64,000 nucleotides of DNA from Arthrobacter mangrovi. Its GTDB lineage: Bacteria > Actinomycetota > Actinomycetes > Actinomycetales > Micrococcaceae. Made by a program: the position numbers and the translations under genes. A model generated the notes under the pieces. It was not told the origin of the DNA. It did no database searches and worked only from the letters and a program-made list of their open reading frames with translations. Positions 55,823-64,000 of this stretch are shown in pieces; the stretch's first letter is position 1, and each line of letters opens with the position of its first letter. Location of the stretch: the NCBI RefSeq assembly GCF_026011795.1, contig NZ_BRVS01000003.1:109546-173545 (forward strand), written 5' to 3'.

Positions 55823-55883
55823 GCAGGCCGCGGTACCGGCCGCGACGTCGGCGCAGCCGCACGCTGCGGCCCGCGGACATTGA

Positions 55884-57353
<1,470 letters not shown>

Positions 57354-57380
57354 CGATACCGCGGAACAGCGCCCGGCGCT

Positions 57381-57412
57381 CCGGTTCCCGCCGCGCCCCT
57401 GGCGGGAGCCGG
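57381..57412 (+). terminator. Hairpin downstream of argH
   Basis: CCGGTTCCCGCC (57381-57392) and GGCGGGAGCCGG (57401-57412) pair with one G-T wobble around an eight-base loop. There is no T-run, as often in actinobacteria. Confidence 0.5.
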
Positions 57413-57520
57413 CGTCGTGCTTCCTCCGGCCGCAAGGACGAGGTTACCCGCCGGTAACAATGCTCTTTGGGGTAGTTTGTGACTCGAAGCCCCGAGTCAA
57501 CCGAAGCGGAGGATGTGACG

Positions 57521-58522
57521 ATGACGACGCTGAGCTCGCATGAGGAAAAGGCGGTCCCTTCCGGGCGGATCGAGCGGGTGGACTCGGACTACGTGCTGGC
57601 CTTCGACCGGCAATTCGACTACCCGCGCCGCTACATCTGGAGCCTGCTGACCGAGCCGGACCAGCTGGCCAAATGGCTCGGCAAGCCCATCTCGGGGTTC
57701 GAACTCGGGCAGCCCTACGAGCTGGATGTTGGCGGGGGAGCGGTCACCGGCATGGTCCTGCAGCTCAATCCGCCGTTGAGCCTCCAGTTCACCTGGGAGG
57801 ACGAGCTCGGCGACGAGTCGCTGATCGAATGGCGTACGTTGGACAGCAACGGCGGCACGCTGCTGCAGTTCCGCTCCCGCGCGGAAAACCGCGACTTCCT
57901 GACCGAGGGCAGCGCCGGCTGGGACACGCTGCTGGACGCGCTCGAGGAGGTGGCGGCCGGCCGGATCCCGCAGCCGCAGCCGCGCCGCTGGGACCAGCTG
58001 CGCGACGCCTACGCGAGCGAGTACACACTGTCGAACACCATGGGCACGCTCGGCCACGACTCCGGACACCCGTGCATCCGCTTCGACCGCCTGCTCCCGG
58101 GGGACCGCGAGACCGTCTGGCAGGCGCTGACCGAAGAGCAGCAGTTTTCCCGCTGGCTCGCGCCCGGAAGCCTCGAGCTGCAGGCAGGGGGCGGTATCCG
58201 GCTGGACTTCGGCACCTTCACCATGGAGGGCGACGTCACCTACGCGCTGGCCGGCCAGGGGCTCGAGTACAGCTGGCGGAGCCCCGAGGTCCGGGACAGC
58301 TCGGTCCACTGGCTGCTGGAGGACAGCAACGGCCGGACGATGCTGAAGCTGCTGCACAACCTCATGGCGCCCTCGCGCGCAGCCGAGCTGCTGGCCCTCT
58401 GGCACCACCGGCTGGACGCGCTGGCCCTGATGCTCTCCGGCGGCGAGGTCCATCTCTCGGCGCACCGGCTTGAGGCCCTGACCCACTTCTACCGGCGGCA
58501 GACCGGCGGCACCCAGCAGTAG
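57521..58522 (+). CDS. Two-domain SRPBCC (AHSA1-like) protein
   Basis: A 333-residue protein with two copies of the START-like AHSA1/SRPBCC fold. The first, about residues 20-140, has FDYPRRYIWSLLTEPDQLAKWLGKP and PPLSLQFTWEDE; the second, about 180-310, has LLPGDRETVWQALTEEQQFSRWLAPGSLEL and GLEYSWRSPEV. Such domains bind hydrophobic ligands, but no function is known. I choose ATG 57521, which follows GGAGGA by seven bases; an in-frame GTG at 57479 lies directly after a TAGTTT -10-like hexamer and would be too close to be transcribed from it. The glycosylase gene overlaps its stop by one base. Confidence 0.8.
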   Translation: MTTLSSHEEKAVPSGRIERVDSDYVLAFDRQFDYPRRYIWSLLTEPDQLAKWLGKPISGFELGQPYELDVGGGAVTGMVLQLNPPLSLQFTWEDELGDESLIEWRTLDSNGGTLLQFRSRAENRDFLTEGSAGWDTLLDALEEVAAGRIPQPQPRRWDQLRDAYASEYTLSNTMGTLGHDSGHPCIRFDRLLPGDRETVWQALTEEQQFSRWLAPGSLELQAGGGIRLDFGTFTMEGDVTYALAGQGLEYSWRSPEVRDSSVHWLLEDSNGRTMLKLLHNLMAPSRAAELLALWHHRLDALALMLSGGEVHLSAHRLEALTHFYRRQTGGTQQ

Positions 58523-59148
58523 TGGACGCTGCACTGCTGCAATGGCTCGCCCGGTCCGCAGTCGACGTCGCGCCCGGACTGCTGGGCGGCAGACTGGCAC
58601 GCACGACGGCGGAAGGCACCGTGGCCGTGCGGATCACCGAAGTGGAGGCGTACCTGGGGGAGCACGATCCCGGGTCGCACGCCTTTCGCGGCCAGACCAA
58701 CCGCAACAAGGCCATGTTCGGCCCGGCCGGACACATCTATGTCTACTTCACCTACGGCATGCACCATTGCGTGAACATCGTCTGCGGGCATCCCGGCCAG
58801 GCGACCGGGGTGCTGATCCGGGCGGGCGAAGTCGTTGAGGGGGTGTCGCTGGCCGAGCAGCGGCGGCCGTCCGCCCGCGGCCCGCTGGAACTGGCCCGGG
58901 GCCCGGCCCGGCTGGCGCAGGCGATGGGGCTGACCCTGGCCGACAACGGCCGGGCCCTCGTACCCGGCGAACTCGAGCTGCACCTGCCGCCGGTGCCCGC
59001 GCCGGCGGCCCATGTCCGCAGCGGTCCCCGGGTGGGCGTCAGCGGCGAGGGCGGCTCCGAGAACTATCCCTGGCGGTTCTGGCTGGAGGGCGAAAAGACC
59101 GTCTCGCCCTACCGGTCCGCGAAGCCGCGGCGCCGCAGCGCCGACTGA
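58522..59148 (+). CDS. DNA-3-methyladenine glycosylase, Mpg/AAG type
   Basis: A 208-residue base excision repair enzyme. TEVEAYLGEHDPGSHAFRGQTNRNKAMFGPAGHIYVYFTYGMHHCVNIV (about residues 36-84) is the signature of the AAG family: the Glu in TEVEAYLG activates water and YGMH lines the base pocket. ARGPARLAQAMGLT near 127 and GPRVGVSGEG near 165 are also conserved. It removes alkylated and deaminated purines. The GTG start shares one base with the previous stop. Confidence 0.92.
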   Translation: MDAALLQWLARSAVDVAPGLLGGRLARTTAEGTVAVRITEVEAYLGEHDPGSHAFRGQTNRNKAMFGPAGHIYVYFTYGMHHCVNIVCGHPGQATGVLIRAGEVVEGVSLAEQRRPSARGPLELARGPARLAQAMGLTLADNGRALVPGELELHLPPVPAPAAHVRSGPRVGVSGEGGSENYPWRFWLEGEKTVSPYRSAKPRRRSAD

Positions 59149-59166
59149 CCCGCCCGCCGGGACAGG

Positions 59167-59172
59167 TAGGGT
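59167..59172 (+). promoter_or_regulatory. -10 element placing apt TSS at its start codon
   Basis: TAGGGT ends six bases before the GTG at 59179, with no ribosome site, indicating a leaderless apt transcript. Confidence 0.45.
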
Positions 59173-59178
59173 AGACGG

Positions 59179-59718
59179 GTGCGAGAACGCTCTCCTGAAC
59201 CTGTTGAATCGATCATTGGACGGCTCTCGGCAACCGTCCCGGACTATCCCCAGCCCGGCGTCGTCTTCCGCGACCTGACTCCCGTCTTCGCCGACGGGCC
59301 GGCCCTGCGCAGCATCGTGCACGCGCTGATCGACCCGTTCGCCGGCCAGTTCGACGCGGTGGCCGGCATCGAAGCCCGCGGCTTCCTGCTCGCCGCCGCC
59401 GGCGCCTACGCCTCGGGCAGCGGTGTCGTCACCGTCCGGAAGAAGGGCAAGCTGCCGCGCCGCGTCTATGCGGAGGACTACACGCTGGAATACGGCACCG
59501 CGACCCTGGAGCTCCACATGGACGATCTCCGGCCCGGCATGCGCGTGCTCATTCTGGATGACGTGCTGGCCACCGGCGGCACGCTGGCCGCCGCCGCGCG
59601 GCTGTTCGAACGCGCCGGGGTCCAGGTGTCGGGCTTCGGTGTGGTGCTGGAACTGGCGGGCCTGCGCGGCCGGGCCAACCTCGCGGGCCGGCGCATCCGT
59701 TCCCTCGTCCGCGAGTAG
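59179..59718 (+). CDS. apt: Adenine phosphoribosyltransferase Apt
   Basis: A 179-residue purine salvage enzyme turning adenine and PRPP into AMP. The PRPP motif VLILDDVLATGGTLAAAARLF is near residues 115-135, DYPQPGVVFRDLTPVFAD near 25 is the type I Apt signature, AGIEARGFLLAAAGAY near 60 and VTVRKKGKLPRRVYAEDYTLEYGT near 83 are typical. The GTG start is supported by the upstream -10. Confidence 0.95.
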   Translation: MRERSPEPVESIIGRLSATVPDYPQPGVVFRDLTPVFADGPALRSIVHALIDPFAGQFDAVAGIEARGFLLAAAGAYASGSGVVTVRKKGKLPRRVYAEDYTLEYGTATLELHMDDLRPGMRVLILDDVLATGGTLAAAARLFERAGVQVSGFGVVLELAGLRGRANLAGRRIRSLVRE

Positions 59719-59785
59719 CCGCACCCCTTTCCTGCCGTTCCCGCAGGTTTGCCCGCGGTTGAAGGAAAATTCACCCGCGGCACTG

Positions 59786-59791
59786 TAAAAT
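59786..59791 (+). promoter_or_regulatory. -10 element of the HelD-like gene
   Basis: TAAAAT lies 35 bases before the ATG; the leader would hold the AGGAGGGG ribosome site at 59809-59816. No clear -35 and no rifamycin-associated element is visible. Confidence 0.45.
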
Positions 59792-59825
59792 GGATGGTCT
59801 GCCTTTGCAGGAGGGGAACGGGAAA

Positions 59826-62084
59826 ATGCAGGAAACGGTTGCAGCTCACGCCGAACTCGGCCATGAGCGGGAATATGTGGCGGGTTTGTACCGCCGGCTC
59901 GATGAACTCCGCGCCGAAAAGCAGGAGCAGCTGGACCGTGTCCGCCGCAGCGGCGCAGTCGGATCCATGCAGAACATCTCGGAGCGCGACGCGTTCGCCA
60001 CCATGTACGAGGACCGCCTGGAACAGCTCAACGCCGTCGACGACCGGCTGGTTTTCGGGCGGCTCGACCTGGACGGCGGCGAGTCGCGGTACATCGGCCG
60101 CATCGGCCTGAGCACCGCGGACCTGCAGCGCCTCATGGTTGACTGGCGGGCCCCGGAAGCCGGCGTCTTCTACCAGGCCACGGCCTTCGAACGCCACGGC
60201 GTGCGCCGCCGGCGCCACCTCGTCCTCAAGGGACGGGAAGTGAAGGCCATCGAGGACGACGTGCTGGACGCGTCGATGCTGACGGACTCCAGCAGCCTGC
60301 AGGGCGAGGGCGCCTTGCTGGCCGCGCTGAATTCCAAGCGGACCGGCCATATGTCGGACATCGTCGGGACGATCCAGGCCGAACAGGACCGGATCATCCG
60401 CAGCCCGATGCCGGGCGTGCTCGTCGTCCAGGGCGGACCGGGCACGGGCAAGACCGCGGTGGCCCTGCACCGGGCTGCGTATTTGCTCTACATGCACCGC
60501 GAGCGGCTGAAGTCGGCCGGCGTCCTGCTGGTCGGCCCGTCGAATTCCTTCATGAAGTACATCGAACGCGTGCTGCCGTCACTGGGTGAGACCGGCGTCG
60601 TCATGTCGACGGTGGGCCGGCTCATGCCCGACATCAGCGCCGTCCCCGAGGCGGATCCCGCCGTCGCCGAACTCAAGGGCCGCGCGTCCATGGCCAAGGT
60701 GGTCGCCCGCGCCGTCGCCAACCGCCAGCGCATCCCCGCGGGCCCGCGCAAGCTCAATGTCGAGGGGACCACGCTGACGCTCACGCCCCGGCAGGTCATC
60801 CGCGCACGGGACAAGGCCCGGGCCACCGGCAAACCGCACAACGAAGCACGGACGACTTTCGTCAAGATCCTGCTGCGCGAGCTCACGGAGCAGCTGACGG
60901 ACGCGTTGAACAAGTCCGCAGGAGCGGGCAACAACACGGACCGGGCCTACCTGACCGAAGATGTCAGGACCTCCCGCGACGTGCGGATCGCGCTGAACCT
61001 GTGCTGGATGCCGCTGACGCCGGAGCAGCTGATCGGGGAGCTCTTCAGCAAGCCGGCCCACCTCGAGGCCGCCGCCCCCGGAATGACCGAGCAGGAACGC
61101 GCCCTGCTGCAGCGGCCGCGGGACGCCGCCTGGACGGAGGCGGACGTTGCGCTGCTGGATGAGGCGGCGGAACTGCTCGGCCCGATGGACGCGTCGGCCG
61201 GCCGCGACCGTGCGCAGCGTGAACACGACCGGGCCCGCGACGTGGCCAATGCGGAACAGTCGCTGAAGAACGTGGACGAGATGCTGAAGGAAACGGGCAT
61301 CGACGGGCTGGTCAGCGCAGAGGACCTTGCGGCCCACAACCAGGCCCAGGAGACCCGCTTCACGGCGGCGGAACGTGCCGCCTCCGACCGGACCTGGGCG
61401 TTCGGGCACATCATCGTGGACGAGGCGCAGGAGCTTTCGGCCATGCAGTGGCGCCTGCTGATGCGCCGCTGCCCGTTGAAGTCGTTCACGATCGTCGGCG
61501 ACATCGCGCAGACGAGTTCGTCGGCCGGTGCGCAGTCGTGGCAGCAGGCGCTGGAGCCCTTCGCGAAGGACCGCTGGCGGTTGGAGGAACTGACGGTCAA
61601 CTACCGCACACCCGCACAGATTGCCGAGGCTGCGGTGCGCGTCGCGAACGCCGCCGGCCAGGTGGTCTCGGCGCCGAAGGCCGTGCGCGAAGGCCGTTGG
61701 GCGCCCGTCGTCGACCGGGTGGACCACGGCGAGCTAGCCGCACGGATGCTGGACGCGGTGCCGCAGGAGGTGGAACTTCTCGACGGCGGCCTGCTGGCCG
61801 TCATCGCCGCGGAGCACCGCGTTCCGCACCTGCGCCGGGCCTTGGCCGGGGTCTACGACGGCAGGGTCGGCGGCGGTGCCGGCGGCTTGGACCAGGACAT
61901 CACCGTCATCGGGCCCAAGGAGGCCAAGGGCCTGGAGTTCGACGGCGTACTGCTGCTGGAACCGGCGGAAATCCTCGACGATGCGGCCGGCCGCGTGGGT
62001 GACCTGTACGTGGCCATGACCCGGCCGACGCAGCGGCTGCGCGTCATCGCGGCACGCGATATCCCTGCAGGCTTGGAAGGCTGA
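59826..62084 (+). CDS. HelD-like superfamily 1 ATPase (RNA polymerase recycling family)
   Basis: A 752-residue UvrD-type ATPase. The N-terminal helical arm (ELGHEREYVAGLYRRLDELRAEKQEQLDRVRR, residues about 8-40) is the coiled coil that HelD pushes into the polymerase secondary channel. Walker A is GGPGTGKTAVALHRAAYLLY near 205, Walker B IIVDEAQELSAMQWRLLMRRCP near 535, and the C-terminal motif DLYVAMTRPTQRL near 733. Dimension and motifs fit actinobacterial HelD, one branch of which (HelR) confers rifampicin tolerance. The ATG has AGGAGGGG nine bases upstream. Assignment as HelD rather than a DNA-repair UvrD rests on the N-terminal arm and overall layout. Confidence 0.85.
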   Translation: MQETVAAHAELGHEREYVAGLYRRLDELRAEKQEQLDRVRRSGAVGSMQNISERDAFATMYEDRLEQLNAVDDRLVFGRLDLDGGESRYIGRIGLSTADLQRLMVDWRAPEAGVFYQATAFERHGVRRRRHLVLKGREVKAIEDDVLDASMLTDSSSLQGEGALLAALNSKRTGHMSDIVGTIQAEQDRIIRSPMPGVLVVQGGPGTGKTAVALHRAAYLLYMHRERLKSAGVLLVGPSNSFMKYIERVLPSLGETGVVMSTVGRLMPDISAVPEADPAVAELKGRASMAKVVARAVANRQRIPAGPRKLNVEGTTLTLTPRQVIRARDKARATGKPHNEARTTFVKILLRELTEQLTDALNKSAGAGNNTDRAYLTEDVRTSRDVRIALNLCWMPLTPEQLIGELFSKPAHLEAAAPGMTEQERALLQRPRDAAWTEADVALLDEAAELLGPMDASAGRDRAQREHDRARDVANAEQSLKNVDEMLKETGIDGLVSAEDLAAHNQAQETRFTAAERAASDRTWAFGHIIVDEAQELSAMQWRLLMRRCPLKSFTIVGDIAQTSSSAGAQSWQQALEPFAKDRWRLEELTVNYRTPAQIAEAAVRVANAAGQVVSAPKAVREGRWAPVVDRVDHGELAARMLDAVPQEVELLDGGLLAVIAAEHRVPHLRRALAGVYDGRVGGGAGGLDQDITVIGPKEAKGLEFDGVLLLEPAEILDDAAGRVGDLYVAMTRPTQRLRVIAARDIPAGLEG

Positions 62085-62090
62085 TAATTT
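62085..62090 (+). promoter_or_regulatory. -10 element placing tyrS TSS at its start codon
   Basis: TAATTT, overlapping the end of the HelD-like gene region, ends seven bases before the tyrS GTG; no ribosome site is present. Confidence 0.45.
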
Positions 62091-62097
62091 AGGTCCC

Positions 62098-63408
62098 GTG
62101 TCAACGAATACGTTTCTGAGTTCCCAAAAGAATGATCCGGGCTTCGCCAGTGTATGGCAGGAGCTCAAGTGGCGAGGCCTGGTCCAGGTGTCGACGGACG
62201 AGGCCGAGCTGGAAAAGCTGCTCGCCGGGGAGCCGGTCACGTATTACTGCGGGTTCGACCCGACGGCGCCCAGCCTGCACCTCGGCAACCTGGTGCAGCT
62301 GCTGACCATGCGGCGCCTGCAGCTTGCGGGCCACAGGCCCCTGGCGCTGGTGGGCGGTTCCACGGGCCTGGTCGGCGATCCCCGTCCGACGGCGGAACGC
62401 ACCATGAACACCAAGGAGACCGTCGCGGAATGGGTCGGTTACCTGCAGGGCCAGGTGCAGCGGTTCCTGGACTTCGACGGCGCCAGCGCGGCCCGGATGG
62501 TCAACAACCTGGACTGGACCGCGCCAATGAGCGTGCTCGATTTCCTGCGCGACGTCGGCAAGCACTTCAGGGTCGGCACGATGGTCAAGAAGGATATCGT
62601 CGCCTCCCGGCTGAACTCGGACGAGGGCATCAGCTATGCGGAATTCAGCTACCAGATCCTCCAGGGCATGGACTTCCTGGAACTGTTCCGGCAGTACGGC
62701 TGCGTGCTGCAGACGGGCGGCTCCGACCAGTGGGGCAACCTGACCAGCGGTATCGACCTGATCCACAAGGTCGAGGGCAAGAGCGTGCATGCCGTCGGCA
62801 CCCCCCTGATCACCAACGCGGATGGCACGAAATTCGGCAAGAGCGAGGGCAACGCCATCTGGCTCGATGCCGCCATGTGCTCGCCCTACGCCATGTACCA
62901 GTTCTGGCTGAACACCGCCGATGCGGACGTCGTGCAGCGGCTGAAGGTATTCACGTTCCGCAGCAAGGCGGAGATCGAAGAACTGGAGCGGGCCGTAGCC
63001 GAACGGCCGCATACCCGTGAAGCCCAGCGCGCCCTCGCCTACGACGTGACCTCGATCGTCCACGGTGCCGAGGCAACGGAAAAGGTCATTGCGGCCTCCG
63101 CCGCTCTCTTCGGGCAGGGCGATCTCGCGGCGCTGGACGAAGCGACACTCGTTGCGGCCACGGCTGAACTGCCCAGTGCCCCGGCCGGCGACGGAGAACT
63201 CAACATCGTCGACCTGCTCGTGTCCTCGGGGCTGGCGGCCAGCAACTCCGCGGCCCGCCGCACGATCTCCGAAGGCGGCGCGTACGTGAACAACGCCAAG
63301 GTCACGGATCCGGAAACCGTGATCGACTCCGCGAAACTCCTGCACGGCAAGTACCTGCTCATGCGCCGAGGCAAGCGCACTCTGGCCATGGTGGTCGCGG
63401 CGTCCTAA
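62098..63408 (+). CDS. tyrS: Tyrosine-tRNA ligase TyrS
   Basis: A 436-residue class I synthetase. The HIGH equivalent is in PTAPSLHLGNLVQLLTMRRLQ near residue 56, YQILQGMDFLELF near 185 and QTGGSDQWGNLTSGIDLI near 204 bind tyrosine, and the KMSKS equivalent is KFGKSEGNAIWLD near 245. A C-terminal S4-like RNA-binding domain (LLVSSGLAASNSAARRTISEGGAYVNNAKV) covers about 365-430. The GTG start is supported by the upstream -10. A strong terminator follows. Confidence 0.97.
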   Translation: MSTNTFLSSQKNDPGFASVWQELKWRGLVQVSTDEAELEKLLAGEPVTYYCGFDPTAPSLHLGNLVQLLTMRRLQLAGHRPLALVGGSTGLVGDPRPTAERTMNTKETVAEWVGYLQGQVQRFLDFDGASAARMVNNLDWTAPMSVLDFLRDVGKHFRVGTMVKKDIVASRLNSDEGISYAEFSYQILQGMDFLELFRQYGCVLQTGGSDQWGNLTSGIDLIHKVEGKSVHAVGTPLITNADGTKFGKSEGNAIWLDAAMCSPYAMYQFWLNTADADVVQRLKVFTFRSKAEIEELERAVAERPHTREAQRALAYDVTSIVHGAEATEKVIAASAALFGQGDLAALDEATLVAATAELPSAPAGDGELNIVDLLVSSGLAASNSAARRTISEGGAYVNNAKVTDPETVIDSAKLLHGKYLLMRRGKRTLAMVVAAS

Positions 63409-63440
63409 CTGGTTGTTCCCCGCAGCGGGAACCAATGAGC

Positions 63441-63490
63441 GGGCCCGGCCTGCTGCAGCGTCCGATCAGGGCCGGCAGCAGGCCGGGCCC
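63441..63490 (+). terminator. tyrS terminator
   Basis: A perfect 16-bp stem (GGGCCCGGCCTGCTGC at 63441-63456, complementary arm at 63475-63490) with an 18-base loop, followed by CTCGGTTTTGG. It isolates tyrS from the rRNA promoters. Confidence 0.85.
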
Positions 63491-63518
63491 CTCGGTTTTG
63501 GGCGAATTTACCGCCGAT

Positions 63519-63547
63519 TTGCGAACCGTTCGGAGGGCGTGTAATGT
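63519..63547 (+). promoter_or_regulatory. Upstream rRNA operon promoter
   Basis: TTGCGA (63519-63524), a 17-base spacer and TAATGT (63542-63547). It lies in the 590-base gene-free region after tyrS and points to the right, towards the rrn leader. Confidence 0.55.
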
Positions 63548-63712
63548 CTTCTGAGTCGCCGCCGAGGCCGTGAAAACGGAATGCGAGCAGGCGGCCAAAC
63601 CCCCTGAGAATCCAAAGTGGTTCGGCTATGCGTCCGCGCTAAAGCCGGAAATGCTTTGTAATTCGTCGTGGGCGCATTCTTTTGTGAATGTAAAATCGCG
63701 GAAAACGCCGAT

Positions 63713-63742
63713 TTGACAGAAACAAAAAGGATGGAATAACTT
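63713..63742 (+). promoter_or_regulatory. Downstream rRNA operon promoter
   Basis: A consensus TTGACA (63713-63718), an 18-base spacer rich in A, and TAACTT (63737-63742). The A/T-rich sequence upstream (63650-63700) resembles an UP element. Transcription would start near 63749 and enter the leader. Confidence 0.65.
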
Positions 63743-63823
63743 AGAAACATCGCAGCGAAGAAAAGCGAAACAATGCGATCCGAAAACGGACCGCGTCTTT
63801 TCCAAAGTAATCGTTTGCTCCTG

Positions 63824-64000
63824 TTGTTTGAGAACTCAATAGTGTGCCAAGTTTGTTGATACCAATTTTTTGTTGGTTGAGATTGTGTCGTGGTGTGCCA
63901 CCCCCGTGGTGTGCTGCGATGTTTTATCAGCCTGGATTTGAATTTTGTGCATGCCCGGCCGGCTAATTTTCCTTGGCTGTCGGGTGTGTGTCTGTTGGAA
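63824..64000 (+). promoter_or_regulatory. rRNA operon leader with antitermination and processing elements
   Basis: TTGTTTGAGAACTCAATAGTGTGCC (63824-63848, given here by its ends TTGTTTGAGA and AATAGTGTGCC) is the conserved element seen in actinobacterial rrn leaders as boxA and adjacent antitermination signals. A hairpin ACCAA/TTGGT (63861-63877) and G/T-rich sequence follow, consistent with the RNase III stem ahead of 16S rRNA. The 16S gene itself is not in the window. From 63548 to 63712 I see no gene. Confidence 0.7.

Overview
The window is a stretch of core chromosome from a high-GC actinobacterium, most likely a member of the Micrococcaceae close to Arthrobacter. The evidence is gene order (pgsA-cinA-clgR-recA-recX-miaB-miaA-dapF-hflX-lexA, infC-rpmI-rplT, pheST, argCJBDFR-H), the dual-function PriA/HisA enzyme, actinobacterial LexA boxes, frequent GTG starts, and an actinobacterial rRNA leader at the right end. 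I see no insertion sequence, prophage, CRISPR array or tRNA gene, and no region of clearly foreign base composition.

Layout. 1-4820: end of modA, modB, modC, then moeA, moaC, a MogA/MoaB protein and moaE (molybdate uptake and molybdenum cofactor synthesis), coupled by 1-11 bp overlaps. 4837-10070: lysine/diaminopimelate genes dapB and dapA, a small membrane protein, a multi-pass acyltransferase-like protein and RNase J. 10164-26949: ftsK, pgsA, cinA, clgR, a MarR regulator, a DUF3046 gene, recA-recX, miaB-miaA-dapF, an rRNA methyltransferase-like protein, hflX, a DinG-like helicase, lexA and a divergent LysM protein. LexA boxes lie before recA, in the lexA/LysM gap, and before a SplB-like radical SAM gene at 38300, so a small SOS regulon can be read from sequence. 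27011-31267: hisC-hisB-hisH-(53-aa membrane protein)-priA-sseB. 31426-35222: DUF1844 gene, infC (AUU start), rpmI, an extended rplT and a TrmH-family methyltransferase. 35343-38897: MFS exporter, NUDIX hydrolase, radical SAM protein and a small HExxH membrane protein. 39044-42667: pheST. 42780-49754: phosphopantetheinyl transferase, M1 metallopeptidase, a Pls/PosA-type single-module NRPS and a quinone oxidoreductase. 49920-57353: argCJBDFR and argH, with no argG between. 57521-63408: SRPBCC protein, Mpg glycosylase, apt, a HelD-like helicase and tyrS. 63409-64000: tyrS terminator, two rRNA promoters and an rrn leader; the 16S gene should begin just past the window.

Most notable. (1) A 1290-residue NRPS with A, PCP, six membrane segments and three hexapeptide-repeat domains, whose specificity residues read D-A-E-S-I-G-T-V-V-K (lysine-like). 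It is translationally coupled to an M1 aminopeptidase and sits beside a PPTase, which looks like an epsilon-polylysine-type homopolymer locus. (2) hflX is preceded by a putative leaderless four-codon reading frame (M-A-N-K-stop) and three hairpins, a candidate translational attenuator. (3) At least fourteen genes have a -10 hexamer ending exactly 6-7 nt before the start codon, so leaderless mRNAs appear to be the default here. (4) Ribosomal protein L20 carries a linker and an extra C-terminal domain, and IF3 carries a long Ala/Pro/Lys/Gln-rich tail.

Limits: all calls rest on reading the sequence and remembered family features; no database search was run, and promoter and operator calls are pattern matches.
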